Shown here one piece after another: positions 52,064 to 59,934 of a DNA stretch of 64,000 nucleotides. The notes beneath the pieces were generated by a model that was not told the origin of the DNA, did not search any database, and saw only the letters and a list, made by a program, of their open reading frames with translations. Numbering within the stretch: the stretch's first letter is position 1; each line of letters begins with the position of its first letter. The stretch comes from a bacterium 1XD21-70 (GTDB lineage Bacteria > Bacillota > Clostridia > Lachnospirales > Lachnospiraceae), in assembly GCA_003669055.1 (NCBI GenBank), contig RAYB01000013.1, positions 1 to 64,000 of the forward strand, read 5' to 3'. The position numbers were made by a program, and so were the translations under genes.

Positions 52064-52268
52064 AAAAGCCCCTCCTCCCGGCCTTGCCCCGGAAGAATCG
52101 GCTTTCCCTTTGATCCTATGTCTGTATCCCTGACGTATGTGATAAAATATTCACAATCATCCGTCAGCATCTGCTCTCCACGACCCGTGAGTTATCCGCC
52201 ACGCCCACTGGCCTCACATCCCTTTTGCAGGCAAGAGAACTCCTGCCTCCTGCAGTTTCCTCCACCCT
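52064..52268 (-). promoter_or_regulatory. structured leader with terminator before the 61-aa/rtcB genes
   Basis: On the minus strand, about 205 bases before the 61-aa gene contain successive hairpins: GCAGG...CCTGC near 52240, GTGAG...CTCAC near 52205, and CTGACG-TGTGA / TCACA-CGTCAG near 52150. A strong terminator follows (AGCC...CTTCCGGGG pairs with CCGGGAGGAGGGGCT, 52067-52108, then TTTTTTT). A terminator only about 85 bases before a start codon suggests attenuation. I could not match it to a known riboswitch class. Confidence 0.5.
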
Positions 52269-52277
52269 AGTGTACTG

Positions 52278-52445
52278 ACCACATTATATCTGGAGAAACT
52301 CCGCAGGACAGCGTGCCCCGCTTTACCGGGCATATTTGTTCATCTGCAAGGCGGATTTTCGACGGCGCAGCGGTGGCTACGGCTAGAAAATCCAACGCAG
52401 CAGGTGAGCAAATAGACAAGGAGGTTTGACTGAATATAATGCGGT
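52278..52445. repeat. 168-bp foldback (MITE-like) element
   Basis: The ends ACCACATTATAT (52278-52289) and ATATAATGCGGT (52434-52445) are inverted copies with one mismatch. The pairing continues inward with gaps (GGAGAAACTCC against GGAGGTTTGAC), and an inner pair GGATTTTC (52353-52360) / GAAAATCC (52386-52393) folds the middle. The open frame across it on the minus strand (52267-52488) has no ribosome binding site and is probably not a gene. Nothing else is seen between 52446 and 52677. Confidence 0.65.
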
Positions 52446-52677
52446 CATGGCACCAGGCTATCCTCCAGAAAAGATATGCCCGAAACACCCTGTGATGCAG
52501 CCAACAAACATGGCTCGCTATGAAATTTTCCTTTTATAATATGCAGCTGCTGTCTTATGAATGTACTGTGTTTCATGGCAATCCTCCTTTCTGTATTTTC
52601 CTGTTTCCCCAAATGTTACATGGTTTACTATACCACATACACCCTTTCTGGTAAAGCCTGGCATTATTACGATATTC

Positions 52678-53529
52678 TTACAAAATCTCGTTTATGTGCC
52701 CCAAAGCGCCCGCAACCGGTATCTGGATCTCCGTCACAAACTGGCTGGTATCTTCGGTAAAGCCATAATCAATCATCGTGATCTCCCTGGAAAAGCCGCT
52801 TACCGTCAATCCGTGCTCTGCCATATAACCGTCCAGCTTCCTGTAATACAGCGGCGCCTCCTGGTGGCTGCCGCAAAACCGGACGGACACACAAGTTTCC
52901 TCCGGCATCTCGTCCGTATCCCCCTCATAGGAATCCTCCGGATCCAAAATCAGGAATACCATATCATAGCTGCCGTACTTCTTTTCCTCCAAATGTTCCC
53001 TGGCTATGCCGACCCCCACCTTCCCCAAAAAGACTATTGCATCCTTCTGGTACCTCACCAGCTGGTGAATGGACGTTTCTAAATCCAGGTAAGAACTTAT
53101 GGATAGGTTATTGCGTATCCAGGCAATACGGCGCGGTTCCGTCCGGATCATTTCAATGCTGTCAAAGCGGGAGGAAAGGGCGTCCCCTAACTGCAGCAGG
53201 CGGTTATTGATCTTCCTCTCAATGATCTGCAATTCCTTCTGCTGGCGGATAACCTCTTCCTTCTGCTGGCGCAGCATTTCCTGGATTTTATTCACATCCC
53301 GGTTTTTCAGGAAACAGGCAATCTGCGGCAGCGGCATGCCCAGCACCCGCAGATAGCGGATAGTATTCAGGCACTCAAACTGGCGGATACTGTAATAACG
53401 GTATCCCGTCCCCGGGTCAACATATTCCGGCTCAAGCAAGCCGATCTTTTCATAATGGCGGAGGGAGCCCACACTTAGGTGGAACATCTTCGCCACATCA
53501 CCGATCTGAAACAATTCCCGCTTTTCCAT
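52678..53529 (-). CDS. MerR-family transcriptional regulator with effector-binding domain
   Basis: A 283-residue protein with an N-terminal MerR winged helix (FQIGDVAKMFHLSVGSLRHYEKIGLL, then GYRYYS), a long coiled-coil dimer helix (residues 85-115) and a C-terminal GyrI-like ligand-binding domain of about 150 residues, as in BmrR/BltR multidrug regulators. GGAGG lies 8 bases before the ATG at 53529. It follows the MATE gene by 16 bases, so regulator and pump share a transcript, and the promoter upstream has the MerR-type spacer. Confidence 0.9.
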   Translation of the reverse strand: MEKRELFQIGDVAKMFHLSVGSLRHYEKIGLLEPEYVDPGTGYRYYSIRQFECLNTIRYLRVLGMPLPQIACFLKNRDVNKIQEMLRQQKEEVIRQQKELQIIERKINNRLLQLGDALSSRFDSIEMIRTEPRRIAWIRNNLSISSYLDLETSIHQLVRYQKDAIVFLGKVGVGIAREHLEEKKYGSYDMVFLILDPEDSYEGDTDEMPEETCVSVRFCGSHQEAPLYYRKLDGYMAEHGLTVSGFSREITMIDYGFTEDTSQFVTEIQIPVAGALGHINEIL

Positions 53530-53545
53530 CCTGGTTCCTCCGCCC

Positions 53546-54922
53546 CTAGGCAGCAGCTTTAGGGACATCCTTACTTAGGGTGCCATGCCGCATCCCGGCT
53601 TTCCCCCTGCCCATCCACAGAAACACCCCCACGCAAATGGCCGCCGAAACCCCTGAACCGGCCGAGGATGCCAGCCCCATGGGGAAAAGCGTGTCTGCAA
53701 AATACTTTGACGCCAGATAGGAAAGCGGAATCCGGGCGCAAATAATAGAAACGGAATTGTGGAAAAAGGAGATCCCCGACAAGCCGTAAGCACAGAAATA
53801 TCCGCTGAAGCAGAAATGTATCCCCGCAAGAATCGTATCCCATACATATCCCCGCATATACTGTCCGCCCAGCAAGGCCACTTCCCCGCTGTCCGAGAAC
53901 AAACCGATAAATGCCTCTGCATCCAGCTGCATCACTACGGCAGCAATAATTCCCCAGGCTATGGTTATCAGGCAGCCGCAGCCCAAGGTAAGGCGGGCTC
54001 TGTCATGCTTCCCGGCACCGATATTCTGTGCGCACAGCGCGGACACAGTCTGAAGCATGGAGGAAGGCACAAGGAACAGGATCCCTATGATCTTTTCCAC
54101 GATCCCCACTGCCGCCGCATCATTCAGCCCCCGTTTATTTACAATGATGGTAATGACAATAAACGCAATCTGGATGAATCCGTCCTGCAAGGCAACCGGA
54201 ACCCCGATCTTCAACAGGCCTCTCATTGTTTCCCGCTGCGGCCTGAAATCCCCTGCCCCCAGCGCTATCCCTGTTTTCCTTTTCAGGATGACTGCCAGGG
54301 ACACCGCTACGCTGATCGTCTGCGCCAGGGTAGTCCCCAATGCCGCCCCCGCCGGTCCCAGCCCCATCCCTCCGATGAAAAGGTAATCCAGGGCAATGTT
54401 CGCCCCGCAGGCGACAGCGATAAAGTACATAGGGCTCTTGGAATCCCCCATGCCGCGGAATATGGAACTGATGATATTATAGGCAGTGATAAACGGGATC
54501 CCTACAAAGCAAATCGTAAGGTACGAAACTGTCCCCTCCACCGCTTCCGCCGGTGTGGACATGACGCTTACAATCGGCTTTACGGCCAAAAGCAGCCCCG
54601 CCGTCAGGGCTACGGCCAGAGCCATGAACAAAGTAATTGTATTACCTACCGCACGGGTCACCTGATCCCTCCTGCCCGCACCGGTAGCCTGCCCGATCAT
54701 CACCGTCGAGCCCATGGCCAGCCCCACAAGCATTACCGTCAGCATATGCATCACCTGGCTGCCGACCGATACGGCAGTCGTACTTCCCACCCCGTTAAAC
54801 TGCCCGATGATAAATAAATCTGCCATGCCGTACAGGGTCTGTAAAAAATAGGACAGCAGAAACGGCAGCGAAAAAGAAAGGACTGTTTTGGGCACACTGC
54901 CTGTAGTTAAGTTTTTTTCCAT
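53546..54922 (-). CDS. MATE-family multidrug efflux transporter
   Basis: A 458-residue membrane protein with twelve spans and the MATE features SLPFLLSYFLQTLYGMADLF, GSTVMIGQATGAGRRDQV and the repeated second half (GALCAQNIGAGKHDRARL). It would expel cationic drugs or metabolites against Na+ or H+. The downstream MerR gene suggests induction by the substrate. Confidence 0.93.
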   Translation of the reverse strand: MEKNLTTGSVPKTVLSFSLPFLLSYFLQTLYGMADLFIIGQFNGVGSTTAVSVGSQVMHMLTVMLVGLAMGSTVMIGQATGAGRRDQVTRAVGNTITLFMALAVALTAGLLLAVKPIVSVMSTPAEAVEGTVSYLTICFVGIPFITAYNIISSIFRGMGDSKSPMYFIAVACGANIALDYLFIGGMGLGPAGAALGTTLAQTISVAVSLAVILKRKTGIALGAGDFRPQRETMRGLLKIGVPVALQDGFIQIAFIVITIIVNKRGLNDAAAVGIVEKIIGILFLVPSSMLQTVSALCAQNIGAGKHDRARLTLGCGCLITIAWGIIAAVVMQLDAEAFIGLFSDSGEVALLGGQYMRGYVWDTILAGIHFCFSGYFCAYGLSGISFFHNSVSIICARIPLSYLASKYFADTLFPMGLASSAGSGVSAAICVGVFLWMGRGKAGMRHGTLSKDVPKAAA

Positions 54923-54984
54923 AAGTATCCACCTCTTGTCTGGTTCTGATTATTTTTGTCTATAATCGGTTTACTCCCGTTCGC

Positions 54985-55015
54985 ATTATAAAGTCTACAA
55001 TAATTATAGAGTCAA
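54985..55015 (-). promoter_or_regulatory. MerR-type promoter (19-bp spacer) and operator
   Basis: Minus-strand TTGACT (55010-55015) and TATAAT (54985-54990) are 19 bases apart, the long spacer typical of promoters activated by MerR proteins. The spacer contains the palindrome TCTACAATAATTATAGA (54994-55010), symmetrical except for one pair and the centre. Confidence 0.8.
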
Positions 55016-55067
55016 GGGCAAGCAAAAAATCCCCTCCCCTGCCTATCACCGCAGGCACACAATAAAA

Positions 55068-55100
55068 GCCACACAATAATTTCCAGGATTATTGTGTGGC
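55068..55100 (-). terminator. terminator of the hybrid sensor kinase gene
   Basis: A perfect 13-bp stem (GCCACACAATAAT at 55068-55080 with 55088-55100), 7-base loop, followed on the minus strand by TTTTATT. It begins 15 bases after the stop. Confidence 0.9.
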
Positions 55101-55115
55101 AAAATGTTTTAATTC

Positions 55116-58100
55116 TTAATGCAGGAACTGGTGCAGTACCTCCATCAGCAGTTCAATATTCAGCGGCTTGGCAATATGGGCATTCATGCCGCTTTTGAGG
55201 GCAGCCTCCTTATCCTCCTCCATCGCATTTGCCGTCATGGCAATAATAGGCAAGGTTTTCACATCCCTCCGGTGCATCGCCCGGATCGCTTTTGTGGCCT
55301 CATATCCATTCATAACAGGCATCTGCACATCCATCAGCACCGCGTCATAATATCCTTCCGCAGATTTTTCTGCCATGGAGACCGCATCGGTCCCGTCAGG
55401 TGCCGATTCGACCACAAAGCCAGCCTCTTCCAGGATAATTCCCGCGATTTCCCGGTTCAGTTCATTATCCTCCACCAAAAGGAGCCTCTTCCCGCTGAAA
55501 TCTGCCTGAGTCCAGGCGGCTCCCTTATCCGGAAGCTTTTGGCCGCCAATATTATTCGCGGCCAGCAGTGCCGCCTTTAAGTCAGACATAAAAAGCGGTT
55601 TGGCACAGAATGCAGTAATGCCCGCCTCTTTCGCCTCTTCCTCAATGTCCGACCAATCGTAAGCTGTGAGGATAATAATAGGCGCATCCGGCCCCACAAC
55701 ACTGCGTATCTTTCTTGCTGTTTCAATTCCGCTGGTTTCCGGCATCTGCCAGTCAATAATATAGGTATGGTAAGGATCCCCCTCCTCGGAAGCACATTTT
55801 GCGTGGTACACCGCCTCCCTGCCGGAAGCCGTCCATTCGGAACGCATCCCGATACTTTTCAACATCTTGCTTACGCTGTCGCAGACATTGAAATCATCAT
55901 CCACCACCAGTGACCGCAGCCCCTCCAGTTCCTTAATCTGTTCCGCGCTTTTTTCTACATCCTGCAGCTGCAGCGGGATCTCTACTGTAAAAGTGCTCCC
56001 CTTTCCGGCTTCGCTCTCTACTAAAATTTCCCCTCCCATCATATCCACAATATTCTTTGTAATAGCCATCCCTAGGCCGGCACCCTGTATGCCGCTTCTG
56101 GTGGCCGTTGATTCGCGCTCAAACGGCTCGAAAATATGTTTGACAAACTCTGGCGACATCCCGATCCCATTGTCCTTGATGATAAAAGAATATTTGCCCC
56201 ACCCATGCTTAAAGGTAGTATGCTGCATAATACGGAAGCTTACCGTTCCGCCTGCCGGAGTGTATTTGACGGCATTCCCCATCAGGTTGATAAAAATCTG
56301 GTTCAGCTTCAGCGGGTCTGCAATGACATCCTCATTAGCCACATCAAAGGTGTCAATAAACATCTCCAGCTGTTTGGACTTCACCTGCGGCTGGATGATA
56401 TTTACCAGGTTGTGTATCAGTTCCGGGATGTTGCACTCCTGATTATGTATCTGCAGTTTCCCGCTCTCAATACGGCTCATATCCAGGATATCATTGATCA
56501 GGCCTAACAGATGGTTGCTGGAAGAAAGGATCTTCTGCAGGCAGTCCCTCACCTGGTCTGTGCGGTCGATATGGCTGGCGGCAATCGTGGCAAAGCCAAT
56601 AATGGCATTCATGGGCGTGCGGATATCGTGGCTCATGTTGGACAAAAAGGTGGTCTTTGCCTGGTTGGCATGCTGTGCCTGCATCAAGGCGTCCTGCAAA
56701 GCCTGTGTCTGTTCCCGCTGTTTGCTGACCTGTTCCGTGATATCCCGGGATACCACCATTACGATAAGGTCACCGGTATCCTCGTCACAAGTCATAATAA
56801 AGGACTGGCGGACACACATGGGCTCCCTGCCGCTTACCCCTCCCCAATAGTCCACGTCCACTTCCATGTTGCCCTGGCTGTACTGCTCTTTCAGATAATC
56901 TACATTTACCGTCAGGGCAAAATCCTCCTGTGATTCCGGCAGCACAAACTGCCTCCACCTTTCAAAGCATTCCGAAGCCTTGCATGGTGCGGACAGGCCT
57001 ACCTGTTTTAGCAGCGAGATTTCTCTCTCACCATCCGTGCGCAGGACGTCCTGCTCAATTTGATCCTTTGTCAGGTTGCACTCGAACGCGCTGAAGGAAT
57101 TGGACATAATGGCAATCCGGTACTGCCGCTCCTTCCGGTTCAGCACTGCCCGCTCCCGCTGCTCACGCAATTCCTTCTGCTTCAGTTCCGTAACATTCTG
57201 GCGGACATACAAAACCCGGACAGGCTGCCTCCCCCTCCGCTCCAGGCACACCGCAATCAGATGTTCCCAATCCTCCTTCCCATGGCGGGAAACATGGCAT
57301 TCGTGGGCAACGAAATCTTCCGTGCTAAGGCTTTCCCTGAGAGTGTCAATCCGGGAAAAATGGTGGAAAGCCTCTTTTCCGTCCTCCTCAATAATGTCTC
57401 CGGCATGGGTTTTTATCATTTCGCTATAGACACCCTCCATCGGGATGCTTGTATTCAGCGGCCCGATCCCTGCCATATAAGAATAGTAGTTGTCATCCAA
57501 ATTCACAATGAGGTAACGGGACGAAAAAATGATATTCATGCCGCGGAGCACATCATTGATCATCTTGTTCTCTTCTTCTAGTTTCTTTTGCATCCTCTTT
57601 GCACGGACCACCAGAAAAACAACATAAACCACGAACAGGGCAATCAGGCAGATTTCCAATACCACGCCCGCCATATTTGCCCGGCTGACCATGGCCTGCG
57701 TGACCGCTTTGGGGAATGCCTGCACCAGGACATAATCATGCCCCGGCAAACGCATAATGCAAAGATTGTCCGTCTTGGAGTCCTCGCTGCACAAGAGAGC
57801 CGCCTCGCCGCCCTCTGCGAACACCATCCGTGCCGTATCAGCCGCCTCCGTGTCAATAACGCCTGCCCCCTCCAGGGAGCCAACCAAATCTCCCCCATAG
57901 GCCGCGTTGACCGAACTGGCAATCACCTTACCATCCTGTGTACAGAGGAACAAGTCAGCCGCTTCACCGAAATAACTGGTGGTAAGCATATTCTTCAGGT
58001 AATCCTCAGCAAAGTACAGCCCTAAAAACATTCCCGAAATCTCTTTTCCGGAATATATCGGGGCATAAAAAACCATCATCGGCTTTCCTGTAATCCGTGA

Positions 58101-58517
58101 CTGCGCCACAGTCTCAAGGCCGCTCTCCCCCTGTATCCCACGGATAAAATAATTCCTGTCGGAACTGTCGCTTGTCTCCCCGTTGGAGGCAAGGTTTAGC
58201 CCGTCTGCATTGGTAAAACGGATTGCGTCAAACGTCGTATTTTCTTCCAGTTCTTTCAGCACCTGGGCATTGATTTCTGATCCGTTTCCGCCTGTGCTGA
58301 CAAGGTATGCACTATTTTGGATACGCTGCAGCGCATTATTAAATTCGCTCCCAATACGCCCTGCCGTCTGCCGGGCACAGTCTTCCGCATAGACCCTGTT
58401 CTGCTCCTGGATCCGCGCCTTGTTTTGTGTTGTATAAATAAAAAACAATACAAGTACGGCAGCCAGGAAAAGAAATGCATAAAGAATCGGCTGCCACGTT
58501 TTTTTCTGCTGTCTCAT
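55116..58517 (-). CDS. hybrid sensor histidine kinase with two receiver domains
   Basis: A 1133-residue membrane kinase. There is a first span at residues 10-30, an extracytoplasmic Cache-like sensor at about 31-285, a second span at about 287-310, then two PAS-like regions to about 610. HisKA follows with the phospho-acceptor His630 (NMSHDIRTPMNA), then HATPase_c (NLMGNAVKYTPAGG, DNGIGMSPEF, GAGLGMAI), REC1 at about 870-990 (VVDDDFN, IIDWQMPE, LTAYDW, AKP) and REC2 at about 1010-1130 (LVEDNELN, LMDVQMPVMNG, AMTANAM, AKP). No separate output regulator is adjacent, so its target is unknown. Signal unknown. Confidence 0.92.
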   Translation of the reverse strand: MRQQKKTWQPILYAFLFLAAVLVLFFIYTTQNKARIQEQNRVYAEDCARQTAGRIGSEFNNALQRIQNSAYLVSTGGNGSEINAQVLKELEENTTFDAIRFTNADGLNLASNGETSDSSDRNYFIRGIQGESGLETVAQSRITGKPMMVFYAPIYSGKEISGMFLGLYFAEDYLKNMLTTSYFGEAADLFLCTQDGKVIASSVNAAYGGDLVGSLEGAGVIDTEAADTARMVFAEGGEAALLCSEDSKTDNLCIMRLPGHDYVLVQAFPKAVTQAMVSRANMAGVVLEICLIALFVVYVVFLVVRAKRMQKKLEEENKMINDVLRGMNIIFSSRYLIVNLDDNYYSYMAGIGPLNTSIPMEGVYSEMIKTHAGDIIEEDGKEAFHHFSRIDTLRESLSTEDFVAHECHVSRHGKEDWEHLIAVCLERRGRQPVRVLYVRQNVTELKQKELREQRERAVLNRKERQYRIAIMSNSFSAFECNLTKDQIEQDVLRTDGEREISLLKQVGLSAPCKASECFERWRQFVLPESQEDFALTVNVDYLKEQYSQGNMEVDVDYWGGVSGREPMCVRQSFIMTCDEDTGDLIVMVVSRDITEQVSKQREQTQALQDALMQAQHANQAKTTFLSNMSHDIRTPMNAIIGFATIAASHIDRTDQVRDCLQKILSSSNHLLGLINDILDMSRIESGKLQIHNQECNIPELIHNLVNIIQPQVKSKQLEMFIDTFDVANEDVIADPLKLNQIFINLMGNAVKYTPAGGTVSFRIMQHTTFKHGWGKYSFIIKDNGIGMSPEFVKHIFEPFERESTATRSGIQGAGLGMAITKNIVDMMGGEILVESEAGKGSTFTVEIPLQLQDVEKSAEQIKELEGLRSLVVDDDFNVCDSVSKMLKSIGMRSEWTASGREAVYHAKCASEEGDPYHTYIIDWQMPETSGIETARKIRSVVGPDAPIIILTAYDWSDIEEEAKEAGITAFCAKPLFMSDLKAALLAANNIGGQKLPDKGAAWTQADFSGKRLLLVEDNELNREIAGIILEEAGFVVESAPDGTDAVSMAEKSAEGYYDAVLMDVQMPVMNGYEATKAIRAMHRRDVKTLPIIAMTANAMEEDKEAALKSGMNAHIAKPLNIELLMEVLHQFLH

Positions 58518-58616
58518 CTGATTTGGCTAATCTATCCTGTCCGGCTGTCTGCCGGAAGAATGCAAATGCGCCGCCACCTCCCCTTTGAAGTATGTAAATC
58601 GCTTATGTCAAAATCA

Positions 58617-59465
58617 TTATTCCATCCTGCCCTTTGGAATATAGCGCATATCACTCACATTGTAAACGGTAATAAATGCTGCAGGGTCTTCCCGGATCAC
58701 ATACTGCATTAATTTCTGGTACTCGTTCTTGTCAACGATCGTAATGATCTCGTTTCTGGCCATGCCGTCGTATGCCCCGACTGCCTGGTAAATGGTTGCC
58801 CCGCTTTTCAGAGTATGCAATATCCAGCTGCGGATCTGCTCTTCCTTATCCTTGGAAATAATGCAAACCCTCCTCTTGATGTTCTGCCCAAAAATAAAAT
58901 GATCCAGAACCATACCATTCAGGTAAGTCCCTAGTATACTTAAAACCACGGTCTTCTTATCATATACCAAGGCTGAACTCAGCGCCACCAGCATCCCACT
59001 CATGCTCATCGCCTTGCCAAGATCCATATGTAAATACCGGTTCAGTATCTTTGCCACAATATCCAGGCCCCCGGAAGAAGCATTCCGGTTAAACAGGATG
59101 CTCAGCCCAATGCTTACCGTGAAAATATAACAGGCAACATCAAGCACTGCATCCCCGGAAACGGACTGGTTGTCGGGCAAAAGGATTTCAAATAATCCGA
59201 TAAATACCGGCAACAGGACAGAGGTGTACACCGTTTTAAATCCAAATTCATGCCCGCAGAGCAGAAAACCAGCTATCAGCAAAACGATATTCAAAGCCAT
59301 TGTAATCGCGGATACGGATAACGGCACAAAATTTGACAGCACAATCGCCAGGCCGGAAACAGAACTGACCGCCGCATGGCTTGGTATCAAAAAAAAGAAA
59401 ACTGCTGCTGCAATAATCAGGGTGGCTATGGTCATCACAAATAATTCTTTGGCTGTTTTCATCAT
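58617..59465 (-). CDS. YitT-family membrane protein (DUF161 + DUF2179)
   Basis: A 282-residue protein with five to six spans (LIIAAAVFFFLIPSHAAVSSVSGLAI, FNRNASSGGLDIVAK) and a soluble C-terminal DUF2179 domain (RRVCIISKDKEEQIRSWIL, NEIITIVDKNEYQKL). This is the YitT arrangement, common in Bacillota and of unknown function, possibly a transporter. A good promoter precedes it. It is on the same strand as, and 99 bases upstream of, the sensor kinase. Confidence 0.88.
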   Translation of the reverse strand: MMKTAKELFVMTIATLIIAAAVFFFLIPSHAAVSSVSGLAIVLSNFVPLSVSAITMALNIVLLIAGFLLCGHEFGFKTVYTSVLLPVFIGLFEILLPDNQSVSGDAVLDVACYIFTVSIGLSILFNRNASSGGLDIVAKILNRYLHMDLGKAMSMSGMLVALSSALVYDKKTVVLSILGTYLNGMVLDHFIFGQNIKRRVCIISKDKEEQIRSWILHTLKSGATIYQAVGAYDGMARNEIITIVDKNEYQKLMQYVIREDPAAFITVYNVSDMRYIPKGRME

Positions 59466-59553
59466 ATTCGGTAATATCTCCTGTTTATTCCTTCTCTTCC
59501 ATCCCCATCCGCCCCTCTGAAAATACCCGCCAAAAACTTCCTTCCTAGTGGTT

Positions 59554-59582
59554 ATTCTACTTCATCCCGTTAGTAAAGTCAA
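59554..59582 (-). promoter_or_regulatory. promoter of the yitT-like gene
   Basis: Minus-strand TTGACT (59577-59582), 17-base spacer, TAGAAT (59554-59559), about 85 bases before the start. Confidence 0.7.
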
Positions 59583-59650
59583 TGCTAATGCCGCACAACT
59601 GTCCGCTGCCATAACTGTTTTACCAGCCCCATATCATCCGGACATCCCGC

Positions 59651-59708
59651 TACGCCCCGGAGGAAGAGGGATGGCAGACAAATGCCATCCCTCTTCCTCC
59701 GGGGCGTA
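59651..59708. repeat. 26-bp perfect inverted repeat after copA
   Basis: Arms 59651-59676 and 59683-59708 (TACGCCCCGGAGGAAGAGGG and onward) are perfectly complementary with a 6-base loop. It lies 17 bases after the copA stop. No T run follows on the minus strand, so it is either an unusual terminator or a transcript-end hairpin. Confidence 0.85.
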
Positions 59709-59724
59709 CCCAGCGGTGCTATTT

Positions 59725-59934
59725 TTATTGGATCGAAACCACCTTATAATCCTGGTCTTCCACCGTCTTTTTCAGCACGTCGTCTGCCACCGGCGCACTC
59801 AGCGTCACCACGGCCGTCCCGGCCTCATGGCTCACTGCCGCCCCGCTGACCCCCTCCAGCGCCTCCAGGCATTTCTTCACCCGGGCCTCACAGTGCCCAC
59901 ACATCATACCTTCAATCTTCATCGTCTTCTCCAT
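59725..59934 (-). CDS. copZ: possible separately translated CopZ-like copper chaperone (within copA)
   Basis: The last 69 codons of the copA frame start at an ATG (59932-59934) preceded by AAGGAGG (59943-59949) with 8 bases between, a strong internal ribosome binding site. The product would be a complete heavy-metal-associated domain with [10 protein letters not shown] (Cu(I)-binding CxxC). A free CopZ could deliver copper to the pump while the full-length protein carries the same domain as its tail. The initiation is inferred from sequence only. Confidence 0.5.
   Translation of the reverse strand: MEKTMKIEGMMCGHCEARVKKCLEALEGVSGAAVSHEAGTAVVTLSAPVADDVLKKTVEDQDYKVVSIQ

Noticed and set aside
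52267-52488. 73-codon minus-strand frame
   Set aside because: It lies over the foldback element, lacks a ribosome binding site and has no recognisable domain.
53759-54817. 352-codon plus-strand frame opposite the MATE gene
   Set aside because: Low-complexity basic translation with no family motif; the MATE frame on the minus strand is unmistakable.
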